A stretch of 64,000 nt of DNA. Source: Oceanospirillum sediminis. GTDB lineage: Bacteria > Pseudomonadota > Gammaproteobacteria > Pseudomonadales > Halomonadaceae. The notes below the pieces were generated by a model. It ran no database searches. It was not told the origin of the DNA and saw only the letters and a list, made by a program, of their open reading frames with translations. Made by a program: the position numbers and the translations under genes. Location: the NCBI RefSeq assembly GCF_014164585.1, contig NZ_JACJFM010000001.1:186001-250000 (forward strand), read 5' to 3'. Below, in pieces: positions 53,470 through 62,640 of the stretch; position 1 is the stretch's first letter, and each line of letters begins with the position of its first letter.

Positions 53470-55443
53470 ATGCAACCGTCAGATAATCCCCGGACACATC
53501 CGCCCCGCACCCGCAAATCTCTGAGTCACGACCTGATGATTCAGGCATCCTGGCAGAGATGTAATAAATATGGCCTGGACCAGGAAACGACCCCGGCAGA
53601 TGCAATCGTCTCCCAGGGCGAAGTGCGCGATCTCCAGTATCATCATAACTTTCTGATCAACACCACAGGCAGTGAAGTACTGCCCTATTATGAAAATATT
53701 CTCGCTAATTCCAGCTGCCTTATTATGCTGGCCGATCAGAAAGGTCAGGTGCTGAACTGCTGGGGTGATCGCCGCTTCATGGCCATTCAGAAGCGACGCT
53801 GTTTTGATGACGGAGCCCGCTGGTCAGAAAAGGTCAATGGTACCAATGCAATTGGTACGGCACTGGCCACAGGTCAGGCTGTTCAGGTGCAACGGGATGA
53901 ACACTATCTGAAGGCCAATCGCTTTATGATTGGTTCTGCCGCCCCTATCTATGATACCAACCGCGAGCTGCTGGGCGTGCTGGATGTATCCAGTGATGCC
54001 TATCTGCCTCAGGCGCATACCCTTGGCATGGTGCGTATGATGTCCCAGTCGGTAGAAAACCGCCTGATTATCAGTAAATTCGGTCAGGAAGAGTTTCTGC
54101 TGACCTTTAATACCAATGTGGATAACCTGGATAGCCAGTGGGCCGGACTGATCGCGTTTAATGAAAATGGCACCATTATCTCTGCCAACCGTCGTGCTGA
54201 AATGCTGCTGCGTTTTGAACTGGCGCTGGCCAGTGTCGAAGAAGTGTTTGGTATCCGGCTGTTCGAACTGAAAAATCAGCCTGAAGGCCAGCCCGTTCTG
54301 GTGAATGCTCTGGGCAAATACAAAATGTACGCCATGGTCAAACGTCCGGAAAACCCTATGGCACTGGCCCCGGATTACCGGGACCGCTTACCGGTACAGA
54401 CCGAAACCTATGCCGGTCCCACACTGGAACAGCTGGCTCTGGGCGATATGCGGATTGAACGCTGTACCCGTATGGCAAAAGCGGTGACCGGGAAAGAGAT
54501 GCCCCTGCTGATTCAGGGTGAAACCGGCACCGGTAAGAAAACCTTTGCTCGCGCCTTTCATCATGCCAGCCAGCGCAGTGCTTTCCCGATGATCACGGTG
54601 AACTGTGCAGTGATCCCGGAAGATGAGATTGAAGCCGAACTGTTTGGCTACCAGAACCCGGATAAAGGCTCTGTTGGCCTGATCCGTAAAGCTCATAAAG
54701 GCACCTTCTACATTGAAGAACCCGCTGAATTGCCCATGAGCGCCCAGACCCGATTACTCCGGGTGTTAGAAGAGAAAAAAGTCACCTGCCCGGATACTGG
54801 TCAGAACTGGAGCGTGGATATTCGTATTATCGCGGCCAGCAAAACCTCACTAAAAGCCCAGGTGACCACTGGACAGCTCAGAGAAGACCTCTATTACCGC
54901 ATCAGCGGCCTGAATCTGGAACTGCCGCCATTAAGAGAGCGCACAGATCAGATAGCACTGATCCACCACCTGCATCGTTCTTGCAAAGAAAGCAGCCAGC
55001 CCGAGTATCTCAGTGAAGAAGTGCTCAGCCTGCTTACTCGCCCGGCCTGGCCTGGCAATACCCGCCAGTTACTCAATGTATTACAGATCGCTCTGGCTAT
55101 GGCCGGAGACGATGAAATTGAAGCCTGGCATCTGCCGGATGATGTATTAACCGAACCGGCTAATCGTGATTTATCCACCGGGATGACTGATAAGACAGTT
55201 ATAACAGAAACACAAACGCCAGCCCGGATCAGTACAATAACAGAAACACCATATCTTTCAGCAGACCAGGAAACAAACCCTGCTCTGCTGCAACAGGCGA
55301 ACCAGTTACAGCACAGTATTGCTGATGAAACGCTGAAAGCTTACACCCTGCATAAGGGAAACATTTCCCGAACAGCGCAGGCTCTGGGCATTAGCCGCAA
55401 TACGCTGTACAAGCGTTTAAAAGAACTTGGAATCAGGAGCTAA
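53470..55443 (+). CDS. AcoR-like GAF/AAA+/Fis-HTH regulator lacking the sigma-54 contact motif
   Basis: 657 residues from ATG 53470 (CGGAG 8 bases before; upstream frame starts have no site and lie in the operator). Layout: N-terminal AcoR-type helix (HDLMIQASWQRC), GAF domain (about 50-190), PAS-like segment (about 210-295), AAA+ domain (about 325-565) and C-terminal Fis HTH (GNISRTAQALGISRNTLYKRLKELG). Walker A GETGTGKK is kept (about 350). After ELFGY, however, the GAFTGA loop that touches sigma-54 is missing, and Walker B reads FYIEE instead of LFLDE. It probably controls the glp-type operon, perhaps with sigma-70. Confidence 0.85.
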   Translation: MQPSDNPRTHPPRTRKSLSHDLMIQASWQRCNKYGLDQETTPADAIVSQGEVRDLQYHHNFLINTTGSEVLPYYENILANSSCLIMLADQKGQVLNCWGDRRFMAIQKRRCFDDGARWSEKVNGTNAIGTALATGQAVQVQRDEHYLKANRFMIGSAAPIYDTNRELLGVLDVSSDAYLPQAHTLGMVRMMSQSVENRLIISKFGQEEFLLTFNTNVDNLDSQWAGLIAFNENGTIISANRRAEMLLRFELALASVEEVFGIRLFELKNQPEGQPVLVNALGKYKMYAMVKRPENPMALAPDYRDRLPVQTETYAGPTLEQLALGDMRIERCTRMAKAVTGKEMPLLIQGETGTGKKTFARAFHHASQRSAFPMITVNCAVIPEDEIEAELFGYQNPDKGSVGLIRKAHKGTFYIEEPAELPMSAQTRLLRVLEEKKVTCPDTGQNWSVDIRIIAASKTSLKAQVTTGQLREDLYYRISGLNLELPPLRERTDQIALIHHLHRSCKESSQPEYLSEEVLSLLTRPAWPGNTRQLLNVLQIALAMAGDDEIEAWHLPDDVLTEPANRDLSTGMTDKTVITETQTPARISTITETPYLSADQETNPALLQQANQLQHSIADETLKAYTLHKGNISRTAQALGISRNTLYKRLKELGIRS

Positions 55444-55622
55444 ATGCCATTAAACGCAGAACCACTTAATCAGATAATAACCTGTATTGGCCCATCAGCT
55501 TTTAGCCTGTAGATACAGGAAGGAGAGAATACTTTTTACAGGCCTGCAGAACAATGCAGACCTGTAAAAAAGCCACACCCAAAGGCGTGGCAAATTAATA
55601 GCAGACCCGGGCAGGGCAGCTA

Positions 55623-56819
55623 TCAGGCAGCAACACTTCCGTGAGGGTCGATCACAAATTTCTTCGCCGCACCACCATCAAAGTCGGCATAACCATTAGG
55701 TGCGTTATCCAGACTGATCATCTGAACATTTACCGCTTTAGCGATATCCACTTTATTGAACAGGATCGCCTGCATCAGGTTACGGTGATACTTCATTACG
55801 GGACACTGACCGGTGTGGAAAGAGTGGGATTTTGCCCAGCCCAGACCAAAACGCATGCTCAGAGCACCCACTCGAGCAGCCTCATCAACTGCACCCGGAT
55901 CTTCTGTCACATACAGGCCCGGAATACCGATCTGCCCACCAGCACGAGTAATCTGCATTGCAGAGTTCAATACGGTTGCAGGTGCTTCTTTACCGTGGTT
56001 ACAACCACAGCCATGAGCTTCAAAACCAACGCAGTCGACAAAACAGTCCACTTCGCGCTCACCCAGAATCACTTCCAGCTTATCTTCCATATCGCCTTCT
56101 TCACGCAGGTCGATGGTTTCACAACCAAAGCTGCGCGCCTGCTCCAGACGGTCACCAATCATGTCACCCACAATCACACAGGCCGCTCCCAGTAACTGAG
56201 CAGACACTGCCGCCGCCAGACCAACCGGACCGGCACCGGCAATATAAACTGTTGAACCTGGACCCACACCTGCGGTAACACAGCCATGGAAACCGGTCGG
56301 GAAGATATCAGAGAGAAGTGTCAGGTCGCGAATTTTTTCCATCGCCTGATCAGAATCCGGGAATTTCAGCAGGTTGAAGTCGGCATAAGGCACCATGACA
56401 TATTCTGCCTGACCACCAACCCAACCGCCCATATCCACATAACCATACGCAGCCCCTGGACGAGCCGGGTTAACATTAAGACAGATACCCGTCAGACCGG
56501 CTTTACAGTTGCGACAACGGCCACAGGCAATATTGAAGGGTACGGAAACGATATCACCGACGTTCAGAAATTCAACGTCACGCCCTTTTTCCAGAATAAC
56601 CCCTGTAATTTCATGGCCCAGTACCAGACCTTCTGGTGCTGTGGTCCGGCCACGAACCATATGCTGATCACTACCGCAGATATTAGTGGTAATCACTTTC
56701 AGGATAACCCCATGATCACACTTACGGTTACCCAGTGCCAGTTCAGGGAAAGCGATGGATTCAACACCGACCTGACCTGCGCCCTTGTACACCACTCCAC
56801 GGTTAGAAGAACTACACAT
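55623..56819 (-). CDS. fdhA: Formaldehyde dehydrogenase, glutathione-independent
   Basis: 398-residue zinc alcohol dehydrogenase superfamily enzyme oxidising formaldehyde to formate with tightly bound NAD, the length and sequence of Pseudomonas putida FdhA. Catalytic zinc ligands: Cys in TNICGSDQHM, His-Glu in VLGHEITG; structural zinc: CGRCRNCKAGLTGIC. The HGCGCNHG segment is typical. It may detoxify formaldehyde released in demethylation of betaine-derived compounds, which fits the choline-sulfate genes, or serve methanol-type substrates linked to the adjacent regulator. Confidence 0.93.
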   Translation of the reverse strand: MCSSSNRGVVYKGAGQVGVESIAFPELALGNRKCDHGVILKVITTNICGSDQHMVRGRTTAPEGLVLGHEITGVILEKGRDVEFLNVGDIVSVPFNIACGRCRNCKAGLTGICLNVNPARPGAAYGYVDMGGWVGGQAEYVMVPYADFNLLKFPDSDQAMEKIRDLTLLSDIFPTGFHGCVTAGVGPGSTVYIAGAGPVGLAAAVSAQLLGAACVIVGDMIGDRLEQARSFGCETIDLREEGDMEDKLEVILGEREVDCFVDCVGFEAHGCGCNHGKEAPATVLNSAMQITRAGGQIGIPGLYVTEDPGAVDEAARVGALSMRFGLGWAKSHSFHTGQCPVMKYHRNLMQAILFNKVDIAKAVNVQMISLDNAPNGYADFDGGAAKKFVIDPHGSVAA

Positions 56820-56963
56820 ACGCTGCTCCTTACTTTATTTATTCTTGTCTAAGAATTTGCAACGATATCGGTAGCCCGGCCTGGCCTGGTGCCCGAAAGC
56901 GACACCCTTATATCCCGCAACGACTGGCCTGAAAGCGAGAAAAAACATTCAGTTGATCAAAAA

Positions 56964-56977
56964 TGACTAAAAAGTCA
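56964..56977. promoter_or_regulatory. Inverted repeat upstream of fdhA
   Basis: TGACT-AAAA-AGTCA, perfect, 145 bp before the fdhA start (minus strand). Further TGACT and TTGATCAA words lie nearby. It is a candidate operator; the regulator is unknown. Confidence 0.4.
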
Positions 56978-57008
56978 CATAAATCAATGACTCAGAGGAA
57001 ATAGCATG

Positions 57009-57071
57009 AAGGGCCTGATACAATAATGTGATAACATAACAAAATCAAGTTTTTTTACATTTCAGGCCCTT
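57009..57071. repeat. 10-bp inverted repeat with 43-bp spacer
   Basis: AAGGGCCTGA and TCAGGCCCTT between fdhA and the DUF1653 gene. It could form a long hairpin in the 3' leader/trailer; no T-run on either side. Confidence 0.45.
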
Positions 57072-57099
57072 AACCTGATCCAGGGCAAGAGAATAAAAA

Positions 57100-57339
57100 T
57101 CAGAGTTCAGGATCACAGGCTTCTTTCAGAGCAAAACGAGGCACAGCTTCACCATTAATCTCAACCCGCTCGGTAAACATCGATAAAGGGCGAATCCAGA
57201 GTCCACGTTCACCATATAAAGCGCGGTAAACCACATGCTCTTCTTCGGTCTCACTATGACGGGCAACAGCCAGTACCTGATATTCAGGTCCTTTGTAGTG
57301 CTGATAGATCCCGGGAACCAGTGTTGTCGTTTGTGCCAT
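57100..57339 (-). CDS. DUF1653 domain protein
   Basis: 79-residue single-domain protein of the DUF1653 family: PGIYQHYKGPEYQVLAVARHSETEEEHVVYRALYG as adjoining blocks, then GLWIRPLSMF. Proteins of this family are small beta-barrel folds of unknown role. ATG 57339 is chosen for GAGGAG 8 bases upstream. It lies 52 bp after the EamA transporter gene on the same strand. Confidence 0.88.
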   Translation of the reverse strand: MAQTTTLVPGIYQHYKGPEYQVLAVARHSETEEEHVVYRALYGERGLWIRPLSMFTERVEINGEAVPRFALKEACDPEL

Positions 57340-57391
57340 AAAGGTACTCCTCAAAGAACAGAAAACTCAGAAATAGCTCTGAGTTGCAATG

Positions 57392-58306
57392 TCACTCACT
57401 CTGATCAGGCTGGCGCATTTTACGTTGCTGAACCCATAAACCAGCCAGTATCATCACCAGCCCTGCCAGTGTCGAAATATAGATATTTTCATCCAGAATG
57501 GTATAGATCAGCACCAGAGAAATCACCGGTGACAGAAAAATCAGATTACTGATCCGGGCAGTATGCCGGGTCAGCCGCATCGCCTGCAGCCAGCAGACAA
57601 AAGCAAGCCCCATTTCAAAAATACCAACATACATCGCCGCAGCTATGCCCTGCCATTCAGGCCAGTGCAGACTGCTGTACCACAGATTAACCAGTAACAG
57701 AAACGGCAAAGCAAACAGAAAGTTCAGCCATAAGCCTATAACAGGCTCTCGCTGATCCCGGGTATTAGCGATCCAGTATCCAGCCCAGATCAGAGTACTG
57801 AACAGTGCCAGAGAGACACCGGTCAGATCCCCGAACTCCAGAGACAATAACTGTCCACGAGTCGCAATCACCAGAACACCACCATAGCAGATAACACCGG
57901 CCAGAATATCCTGTCGACGCAGTTTCTGCCCAAGAAAAGGCACTGCCAGAAATGTCAGCGTCAGTGCCCAGGTATAATTCAGCGCCTGAGCTTCCTGAGC
58001 AGGCAGACGATCATAGGCGGCAAACAATACCAGATAATAGATCCCCGGATTAAACAGGCCATACAGCACGGAGGCTCTTAGCTGAGATGACGACAGGGAT
58101 TTCAGATGATGCCACTTTTTCTGCCAGCTGATCACAAAGGTCAGTACCAGAGCAGAAAATAAAGCAGCCCATAGCAATAGCTGCTCGGGAGACAGATAAC
58201 CCAGTGCGACCTTAAAAGCAGTCGCTACTGTTGACCACATTGCCACAGCTGACAACGCATATATCAGCGCCTGCTTTTCACCAGATTCAGAAAAAGCATG
58301 AAACAT
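57392..58306 (-). CDS. EamA/DMT family transporter
   Basis: 304-residue inner-membrane protein with ten helices in two EamA halves (residues about 12-140 and 152-290), the drug/metabolite transporter layout. ATG 58306 (MFHAFSESGEKQ) has GAGG 6 bases upstream; the open frame runs on to 58444 but without a site and with poor composition. Substrate unknown, usually a metabolite or amino acid exporter. Confidence 0.85.
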   Translation of the reverse strand: MFHAFSESGEKQALIYALSAVAMWSTVATAFKVALGYLSPEQLLLWAALFSALVLTFVISWQKKWHHLKSLSSSQLRASVLYGLFNPGIYYLVLFAAYDRLPAQEAQALNYTWALTLTFLAVPFLGQKLRRQDILAGVICYGGVLVIATRGQLLSLEFGDLTGVSLALFSTLIWAGYWIANTRDQREPVIGLWLNFLFALPFLLLVNLWYSSLHWPEWQGIAAAMYVGIFEMGLAFVCWLQAMRLTRHTARISNLIFLSPVISLVLIYTILDENIYISTLAGLVMILAGLWVQQRKMRQPDQSE

Positions 58307-58514
58307 AACGACCTCAGAATAAAACCATAACAGGATATGGCTTGTTCTTAATTTGACAGAAAAAACAGCCATCACACTCTTGCTGTAACAGATACTGCCA
58401 CTAGAAATGAGCGCTATCATCCATCCTTTTTCACAACTTGTCACCTATGGGCAAGCATTACCTGAAGAGGTATGCTTAACAACACTGAAAGATACACACC
58501 TGCCGGAGAAAACG

Positions 58515-59009
58515 ATGTCCCTCAGCCTGAGTGAAGTTCAGACAGAACAGCACGAATTCCGCAGTCAGTGTCAGACGCTGATACTGGCAACACTGAATGA
58601 GGAACAATGGCCTGAAGCCAGCTATACACCTTTTATCGAAGATACTCAGGGAAATTTCTACGTACTGATCAGCGAACTGGCTGCCCATACCCGGCATTTA
58701 CTGGATAATGGCAAAGTGTCCTGGATGCTGATTGCCGATGAACAGGATACCCGCCAGCTTTTCGCCCGTAAGCGCCTTATCTGTACAGGGCGGGCTGAGA
58801 CAATCGTCCGCAATGATGAGGTCTTTTCTGCAAGGCTGGTTCAGATGAAAGATAAATTCGGTGAGATCATCGACCTGCTCAGCGGTCTGGATGATTTTTA
58901 TATGATGCGCCTGACACCGGAAAGGGCTACCTATGTCAGAGGATTTGGCCAGGCATTTGCGTTATCCGGTGAAGGGCTGAATCAGATCGAACACCTGAAA
59001 AAAACCTGA
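58515..59009 (+). CDS. HugZ/pyridoxamine 5'-phosphate oxidase-like protein
   Basis: 164-residue split-barrel flavin/heme-binding fold: QCQTLILATLNEEQWPEASYTPF, LISELAAHTRHLL, and LICTGRAE are characteristic of HugZ-type proteins involved in heme use or breakdown. ATG 58515 is taken because GGAG lies 6 bases before it; the frame is open from 58407. The C-terminal ATYVRGFGQAFAL matches the HugZ end. Other split-barrel oxidoreductases are possible. Confidence 0.8.
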   Translation: MSLSLSEVQTEQHEFRSQCQTLILATLNEEQWPEASYTPFIEDTQGNFYVLISELAAHTRHLLDNGKVSWMLIADEQDTRQLFARKRLICTGRAETIVRNDEVFSARLVQMKDKFGEIIDLLSGLDDFYMMRLTPERATYVRGFGQAFALSGEGLNQIEHLKKT

Positions 59010-59013
59010 AACA

Positions 59014-59328
59014 TCAGACATCACTGGTCTTCCGGTCAGAATGCCCCAAAGAACGCTCTGGATCAATCTGATCACGAATACGCTGTTTTATCTCTTTTGC
59101 CTCAGGGAAACCACCATCAGCTTTTCTGCACCAGATTCTATGCTCGTCCAGCCAGATCTCATATAGCCCTCCGGTATCTGGAACCAGAGCTACTTCACAC
59201 AGATCGTCACTGAAAGTGTACATAATCTCCTGGGCCATCCAGGACGCTCGCAGCATCCAGTTACAACGGGTACAAAAGCGGATTTCAACTCTGGGCTTGC
59301 CCACATTCATTGCTGCTGGTTTTGACAT
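59014..59328 (-). CDS. SelT/SelW/SelH (Rdx) family thioredoxin-like protein
   Basis: 104 residues with the Rdx pattern: strand VEIRFC, the C-T-R-C redox motif (Cys in place of selenocysteine), and helix MLRASWMAQEIMYTF, then GGLYEIWLDEHRIWCRKADGGFPEAKEIKQ, split here by a turn. These proteins are thought to act in redox control. ATG 59328 is chosen for AAGGAGACAAG upstream. It converges with the HugZ-like gene, 4 bp apart. Confidence 0.85.
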   Translation of the reverse strand: MSKPAAMNVGKPRVEIRFCTRCNWMLRASWMAQEIMYTFSDDLCEVALVPDTGGLYEIWLDEHRIWCRKADGGFPEAKEIKQRIRDQIDPERSLGHSDRKTSDV

Positions 59329-59443
59329 CTTGTCTCCTTTTTCTTTTCTGCCCATTTCACAAAATCAGGGACTCATTTCTGATAAAAGCGAAACAGCGGC
59401 ATAGAGCGCTCAAACATTTGAAGATACAACAGAAAGCATAAAA

Positions 59444-59469
59444 AAACCCCGGTATCATAACCAGGGTTT
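59444..59469 (-). terminator. Intrinsic terminator of the DHH gene
   Basis: On the minus strand AAACCCTGGT and ACCGGGGTTT pair (one mismatch) around six bases, followed by a TTTTTT run, 25 bp after the stop at 59494. Confidence 0.8.
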
Positions 59470-59493
59470 CATCAATCTCAGACAGGCAAAAGA

Positions 59494-60426
59494 TCAGCCG
59501 TCAGCATTAATTTTAGCAACAATTTCCTGCAGAGACTGTTCGCACGTGTCATTGTCAACCTGGCACGTCCCCGCATTCAGATGGCCACCACCGCCATATT
59601 GCAGGCACAGTTCACCTACATTAGTGTTGGAGCTGCGATTCAGAATGGACTTGCCCACAGCAAATACCGTGTTCTGTTTTTTCAGGCCCCACATCTGATG
59701 AATCGAGATATTACAATCAGGGTACAGGGCATAAATCATAAAACGGTTTGTTGCCCAGATAGTCTCTTCTTCACGCAGATCCAGTACCACCAGATTGCCA
59801 TAAACAGTACTGCAACGTTTAATCTGCTCTACCGCTTTCGTTTCCTGATCAAAGTACAGGTCCACACGCTCTTTGACATCTTCCAGTTGCAGAATGTCAT
59901 CAATGCTGTGGTTTGCACAGTAATCAATCAGCTGCATCATCAGCTGATAGTTAGAAATACGGAAGTCACGGAAACGCCCTAACCCGGTACGGGCATCCAT
60001 GAGGAAGTTCATCAGTACCCAGCCTTCCGGCTTCAGAATCTCTTCCTGGTTAAACTGAGCGGAGTCACCTTTATCTACCGCTTCCATCATATCATCCCAA
60101 CTCAGTGGGAATTCTTTGTTACCCCCGTAATAGTCATAGACTACACGAGCAGCTGACGGCGCTTCAGGGTCAATAATATGATTGTCGATATCACCATCAT
60201 TACGCAGAGTTTCACTCAGATGGTGGTCAAACGCCAGATGGCACCCTTTAACATAAGGCAGGTTGGTGGTGATATCCGAACCTGTAATCTCAATTTTTCC
60301 GTCCTGCATGTCCTTAGGATGCACAAACAGAATATCGTCAATCATATCCAGGTGCTTCAGCAGCACCGCACAAACCAGACCGTCAAAGTCACTGCGGGTA
60401 ACCAGTCGGAACTTTTGACCAGACAT
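59494..60426 (-). CDS. DHH/DHHA1 family phosphoesterase (exopolyphosphatase-like)
   Basis: 310-residue phosphoesterase: an N-terminal DHH domain with SDFDGL and the signature DHH in LAFDHHLSE (metal-binding), and a C-terminal DHHA1 domain ending in QYGGGGHLNAGTCQV, the substrate-binding glycine motif. Members degrade short oligonucleotides, cyclic dinucleotides or polyphosphate; which applies is unclear. ATG 60426 (MSGQKFRLVT) has AGGAGAG upstream. Confidence 0.9.
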   Translation of the reverse strand: MSGQKFRLVTRSDFDGLVCAVLLKHLDMIDDILFVHPKDMQDGKIEITGSDITTNLPYVKGCHLAFDHHLSETLRNDGDIDNHIIDPEAPSAARVVYDYYGGNKEFPLSWDDMMEAVDKGDSAQFNQEEILKPEGWVLMNFLMDARTGLGRFRDFRISNYQLMMQLIDYCANHSIDDILQLEDVKERVDLYFDQETKAVEQIKRCSTVYGNLVVLDLREEETIWATNRFMIYALYPDCNISIHQMWGLKKQNTVFAVGKSILNRSSNTNVGELCLQYGGGGHLNAGTCQVDNDTCEQSLQEIVAKINADG

Positions 60427-60605
60427 CAGTCTCTCCTGTAAATACGCCGGATGCATACGCCATTTTTTGCCATGCACCACCCCTGTGAATATCTGAGGGT
60501 AAACATACCATTTATCTGCACCTCAGAGAACCGGAAAGCTCTGAATATCTGAGCGGCGTCAGAGCTTTTATTAATAATATCAGTGTATACCAGAATCCGG
60601 GATCA

Positions 60606-61799
60606 TCAGACTTTTCCCTGTTGAGCGGTGTCAGTTTTTTCTGACTTCATTCTGAATAATAGCAAAAGTATTACCAGCAACACCGGTATGGGCAACAGAT
60701 TGACCCATTGCCAGCCCAGCTGGTGAATCACAGGTCCTGCCGATAAAGACGCGATGGCCTGTAAGCTAAATACAGCAAAATCATTAACAGCCTGAGCCTT
60801 AAATCGCTCTTCCGACGTATACTGTCTGGTCAGTAGGGTTGTTGATCCGACAAACAAGAAATTCCAGCCTATCCCTAGTAATACCAGAGCCCACCAGTAA
60901 TGCATCAGCTCATTTCCCATCAGGGCGATGCCACTACAGGCCAGTAGTAATAGGGTTCCCAGAGACATAATATTTCTGATCCCCAGAGAACCTATGATCA
61001 TGCCAGTCAACAATGATGGCAGATACATAGCAGCCACGTGGCTCTGAATCACTCTGGCCGTCATATCAAGAGAGTGACCATCCATCACATGCATACTGAT
61101 TGGGGTAGCGGTCATAATAAAGCTCATCACCGCATAAGATACAACCCCGCCGGTAACGGCTATCAAGAACCCAGTACGACTGAATAGTGTAAGGGCAGAA
61201 ACAGGTTTATGCGTTTCTGACGTTGCTTTCTGAGACATATCAGCTTCTTCTTGCAACGTCAGTAATAAAACCAGAGCACCAGCGATTAAAAATGCCATAG
61301 CCAGAAAGGAACCGGCAAAACGAACATCCAGCCAGTCTGCACAGGCTCTGGCCAGTTCAGGGCCGACAAATGCTGCAATCACTCCCCCCACCAGAACAAA
61401 TGAGATCGCTTTACCTGCCTGCTCAGGGGCTACACTCTCTGCCGCCGCAAAACGGTATTGCTGTACAAAAGCCAGATGAAAACCGGTACAGGCTGATGCC
61501 AGCACAAAAAGCCAGAAAGACTGCACATATATTGCCAGAGAAGCCATTAAGCAAGCCAGAATCCCTCCGGTAGCCCCCAGAATAAAACCTCGCTTTCGCC
61601 CCAGTTTCTGCATCAACATGGCGGCCGGTATCGTGCTCAAAGCTGTACCGACGACCATAAATGCGACTGGAAGAGTCGCCAGTCTTGAATCTGAAGCAAG
61701 CCCGCCTCCAATAATACCCCCGATAAAAACCATTGCAGGTGCCAGAGACATCGCCATTGCAGAGGCAAACGCTAATAAAATAACATTACGCAAAGTCAC
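60606..61799 (-). CDS. MFS transporter
   Basis: 397-residue major facilitator protein with 12 helices. The loop between helices 2 and 3 carries QKLGRKRGFILGA (MFS motif A type). A cytoplasmic loop at about 190-205 splits the halves. The start appears to be GTG 61799 with AAGGATC upstream. It is divergent from the NsrR-like gene at 62027, so nitric-oxide-responsive control is possible. Substrate unknown. Confidence 0.88.
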   Translation of the reverse strand: MTLRNVILLAFASAMAMSLAPAMVFIGGIIGGGLASDSRLATLPVAFMVVGTALSTIPAAMLMQKLGRKRGFILGATGGILACLMASLAIYVQSFWLFVLASACTGFHLAFVQQYRFAAAESVAPEQAGKAISFVLVGGVIAAFVGPELARACADWLDVRFAGSFLAMAFLIAGALVLLLTLQEEADMSQKATSETHKPVSALTLFSRTGFLIAVTGGVVSYAVMSFIMTATPISMHVMDGHSLDMTARVIQSHVAAMYLPSLLTGMIIGSLGIRNIMSLGTLLLLACSGIALMGNELMHYWWALVLLGIGWNFLFVGSTTLLTRQYTSEERFKAQAVNDFAVFSLQAIASLSAGPVIHQLGWQWVNLLPIPVLLVILLLLFRMKSEKTDTAQQGKV

Positions 61800-62026
61800 A
61801 TATAGATCCTTTTGTGAACCAGGTTAGAGTTTTTGCCCTGTTTTCTGTTAATATCTGACATTACTACTTGGTCATGTTGTACATAAAAAACAGCATTTAC
61901 TTGCAAAGATATACAAATTAGACAGCAATACCTGTGTTACTATCAGTAATGAAAGTGAGTATTACCCGCAAGGATGCAGCGGGTCTGAACACAGGGTCTA
62001 ACAGGAATTAACAGGGGGTCGTGCAC

Positions 62027-62497
62027 ATGCAACTCACCCGTCAAACAGACTATGCCATTCGAGTACTTATGTTTCTTGGTGTCCAGCAGTCTGACGAACT
62101 GGTGACCATCAGCGATATTGCGCATCATTTTGAGATTTCACGCAATCATTTGATGAAAATTGTCCACAAATTAGGGCAACTGGGTTATATCCAGACCGTG
62201 CGCGGCAAATACGGCGGCATGCGGATCAATATGGAACCAGCAGATATCTCTATCGGCAAGATGGTCCGGGACTTTGAAACATCTCTGGAAATTGTGGATT
62301 GTGACAAGCTGATCTGTCCTCTGACAGGTGCCTGTGACATGAAACCTATGCTGAAAAAGGCAAGAGATGCTTTTCTGGCGGTCGTCGATGAATATACGCT
62401 AAAAGATCTACTTCGCAATCCGGCTGATATCCGGAACTTACTGGGACTGGATTTACAGGATAATGAGCTGCCCGTGCAAGTCATGGCTGCATCCTGA
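62027..62497 (+). CDS. nsrR: Rrf2 family regulator, NsrR-like
   Basis: 156 residues: a winged helix (MQLTRQTDYAIRVLMFLG, recognition helix ISRNHLMKIVHKLGQLGYI) and three cluster cysteines in CDKLICPLTGAC, the spacing used by NsrR for its NO-sensing Fe-S cluster. The RGKYGGMRI wing is typical. ATG 62027 is preferred to GTG 62021, which is too close to AGGGGG. It likely represses NO-response genes, maybe the adjacent MFS gene; no hmp or nor gene is in the window. Confidence 0.88.
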   Translation: MQLTRQTDYAIRVLMFLGVQQSDELVTISDIAHHFEISRNHLMKIVHKLGQLGYIQTVRGKYGGMRINMEPADISIGKMVRDFETSLEIVDCDKLICPLTGACDMKPMLKKARDAFLAVVDEYTLKDLLRNPADIRNLLGLDLQDNELPVQVMAAS

Positions 62498-62523
62498 TAA
62501 CCTTACCAGTATTATGGAATACA

Positions 62524-62558
62524 AAAGCCGCTTCTTTCTTTTATAAAGAAGCGGCTTT
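62524..62558. terminator. Bidirectional intrinsic terminator
   Basis: AAAGCCGCTTCTTT and AAAGAAGCGGCTTT form a perfect 14-bp stem with a 7-base loop and T-rich ends on both strands, between the converging nsrR and DUF4010 genes. Confidence 0.85.
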
Positions 62559-62640
62559 CTTATTTATAGTCTATTAAAAACAATGAGTTATAAAATATAT
62601 TATTTATTTCAGTCAGTTATCTTTTCAGCCTGTAGCATTA

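Noticed and set aside
57009-57071. Terminator for the DUF1653 gene
   Set aside because: The stem is only 10 bp around 43 bases and no T-run follows on the minus strand; listed as a repeat instead.
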